Shown: piece by piece, positions 62,784 through 64,000 of the stretch
Layout of the letters: the number at the start of each line of letters is the position of its first letter
Numbering within the stretch: position 1 is the stretch's first letter
Assembly: GCF_020707265.1 (NCBI RefSeq)
Contig: NZ_JAJFEQ010000012.1
Span: 1 to 64,000 of the forward strand
Direction of reading: 5' to 3'
DNA: 64,000 nucleotides
DNA from: Massilia sp. IC2-477
GTDB lineage: Bacteria; Pseudomonadota; Gammaproteobacteria; Burkholderiales; Burkholderiaceae_D
Notes under the pieces: generated by a model
Told to the model about the DNA's origin: nothing
The model's input: only the letters and a program-made list of their open reading frames with translations
Database searches by the model: none
Translations under genes and position numbers: made by a program

Positions 62784-64000
62784 CAGAAACGCCCCGTCAG
62801 GCTGAGGCCGAAGGTGCGCGGCTCGCCCGCATAGCGGGCGCGCACCACCTGGGTCGAGCGCGTCAGCAGGTAGGCGGTGTCGCCGGCATTCTTCACCCAC
62901 GCCAGCAAGCGCCAGCTGCGGTCCAGGGACTCGATGCCGGCGGAGAGGTTGGCCAGGCCGTAGGAAGGCAGCTGGAGGTTCGGATCGTTGGCCGCGCCCG
63001 TGTTGTAGCTCTCCTTCCAGGCATGGCTGGCGGCGCCTACCAGATAGCCGAAGGACACCGGGTAGCTCAGGTTGGCGGCGACGCTGGCCTGGCGCCGAGG
63101 GGAATTCGACAGGCGGTTGCCGGTATTGTTGACGGTGCCGACGGCGAAACGGTCGTAGCGGCTGTCCAGGTAGGCCGCGCTGGCCGACAGGTCGAGCCAG
63201 CTGGCCGCCTTCCAGGCCAGTTCCATCTCGCTGCCGTTGACGCTGGCGCGGCCGGCATTCACGATCGTCAGGATACCGGTCAAGGTATTGTTGACCAGCT
63301 CCTGCTTGTCGCGGTATTTCATGCGGAACAGCGAGGCGTTCAGACGCACGCGGTTCTGCAGCCACTGCGACTTCAGCCCGAGCTCGAAGTTGTTGACGGT
63401 CTCCGGCGCGAATGCAGTACGGAAGGCAGCCGCGCTGGACGCGTCGGCGTTGTAGCCACCGCTGGTGAAGCCGCGGGTCGCGCTCAGGTAGCCCAGCAGG
63501 CCGGGACGCGGCGTCCAGCCGAGCACCATGCGCGGCGTGAATTCGCTCCATGCCTGCGACAGCCCCTGTACGCTGAACGATGCCGTCGGACGCAGCAGGT
63601 CGGTCCGCACCAGCGAGGCCTGCTTGCGATCGCGCGTATAGCGGGCGCCCAAGCTAAGGTCGAACTGCGGGCTCAGGTGCACGACGCCGTCGGCGAACAC
63701 CGCGATGCTGCGGCTGTCGACCGCCTGTTCGGCCAGCGTCGCGCTGGCCAGTGCACCGGTGCGCGCCGCCAGGCCGCGCGTGCCCAGCTGGCGCTCCCCC
63801 TCTTCGTCCGAATAGTACAGGCCGGCCACGACATCGCCGCGCGCCCAGCGCGGGCTGGCGTAGCGCAGCTCCTGCGAGAAGGTGGCGATCTGGTCGGCGT
63901 CGCGGGTGACGCTCTGGCTGCCGCTGGCAAGGAAGGCGTAGTTCGCGCCAACGCCGGAGTAGTCTTCGCCCGACTGCGACTTGCGGTAGGCGGTGATCGA
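62783..64000 (-). CDS. TonB-dependent receptor, C-terminal part (runs off the window)
   Basis: At least 405 residues of outer-membrane barrel are present; the reading frame stays open to the window edge at 64000. The beta-barrel strands are visible as alternating hydrophobic-polar segments, with TFSQELRYAS, an ELGLKSQWLQNRVRLNASLF-like strand pair and a final GEPRTFGLSLTGRF ending in phenylalanine, the normal BAM signal. The plug domain and TonB box lie outside. Such receptors import siderophores, glycans or nucleosides. It is coupled to the MBL-fold gene downstream. Confidence 0.92.
   Translation of the reverse strand, partial: SITAYRKSQSGEDYSGVGANYAFLASGSQSVTRDADQIATFSQELRYASPRWARGDVVAGLYYSDEEGERQLGTRGLAARTGALASATLAEQAVDSRSIAVFADGVVHLSPQFDLSLGARYTRDRKQASLVRTDLLRPTASFSVQGLSQAWSEFTPRMVLGWTPRPGLLGYLSATRGFTSGGYNADASSAAAFRTAFAPETVNNFELGLKSQWLQNRVRLNASLFRMKYRDKQELVNNTLTGILTIVNAGRASVNGSEMELAWKAASWLDLSASAAYLDSRYDRFAVGTVNNTGNRLSNSPRRQASVAANLSYPVSFGYLVGAASHAWKESYNTGAANDPNLQLPSYGLANLSAGIESLDRSWRLLAWVKNAGDTAYLLTRSTQVVRARYAGEPRTFGLSLTGRF

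Overview
The window is high-GC bacterial DNA with the gene content and order of a betaproteobacterium of the order Burkholderiales. It most resembles Oxalobacteraceae such as Massilia, Janthinobacterium or Duganella. This placement comes from syntenic housekeeping blocks (dusB-fis-purH-ruvCAB; tyrS-dtd and a divergent M23 peptidase; anmK, erpA, bactofilin, argC, rpsI, rplM), the coq7 quinone pathway gene, and the protein sequences. It is inference from memory of families; no search was run. Nearly all of the window is ordinary chromosome. No tRNA, rRNA, CRISPR array or prophage is visible.

Layout. 1-126: the end of an IS3-like insertion sequence cut by the window edge. 145-3.8 kb: GNAT acetyltransferase, M28 peptidase, a membrane-anchored metallopeptidase-like protein and a two-helix ion channel. 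3.8-8.4 kb: a thiamine operon thiC-thiS-thiG-thiD-thiE on the minus strand under a TPP riboswitch; neither thiO nor thiH is in it. 8.5-11.3 kb: valS, divergent from thiC. 11.4-19.2 kb: accessory genes (a DUF6447-like fusion, a putative protease, DUF2147, an SMR transporter, two tandem membrane paralogues, a DesK/DesR-like two-component system, a secreted amidohydrolase). 19.2-25.6 kb: an HxlR regulator divergent from a glutathione transferase around a clear palindromic operator, then a run of poorly known genes, two of them in visibly lower-GC DNA.

25.6-31 kb: ruvB, ruvA, ruvC, purH, fis and dusB, all on the minus strand. 31.3-34.5 kb: tyrS, dtd, a PEBP-family protein and a histidine phosphatase. 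34.6-39.7 kb: M23 peptidase, a small insertion of three minor genes, anmK, erpA and bactofilin. 39.8-42.8 kb: argC, a membrane-anchored XRE regulator, rpsI and rplM. 43.1-47.0 kb: a TAP-like alpha/beta hydrolase with a NatAB-type ABC exporter, and an OsmC-like protein. 47.2-48.4 kb: coq7 and a hypothetical. 48.5-53.3 kb: an ABC ATPase coupled to a 1199-residue ABC-permease/M1-peptidase fusion, followed by an orphan addiction-module component. 53.4-58.4 kb: class C beta-lactamase-like protein, small secreted and hydrolase genes, and a CHASE3 chemoreceptor. 58.6-61.2 kb: topoisomerase III. 61.5-64 kb: a secreted metallo-beta-lactamase-fold protein coupled to a TonB-dependent receptor that runs off the window.

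Two dispersed, hairpin-forming intergenic repeat families occur here: a GTGGGCGG family (two composite copies) and a TTCCGGC/GCCGGAA family (three copies). The least explained items are the DUF6447 fusion with an internal start, the HxlR operator, an 18-bp inverted repeat upstream of argC, the ABC-permease/M1 fusion and its antitoxin-like neighbour, the low-GC unknown pair at 22.9-24.2 kb, and the TonB receptor/MBL pair. I found no clear candidate for a completely new multi-gene system.
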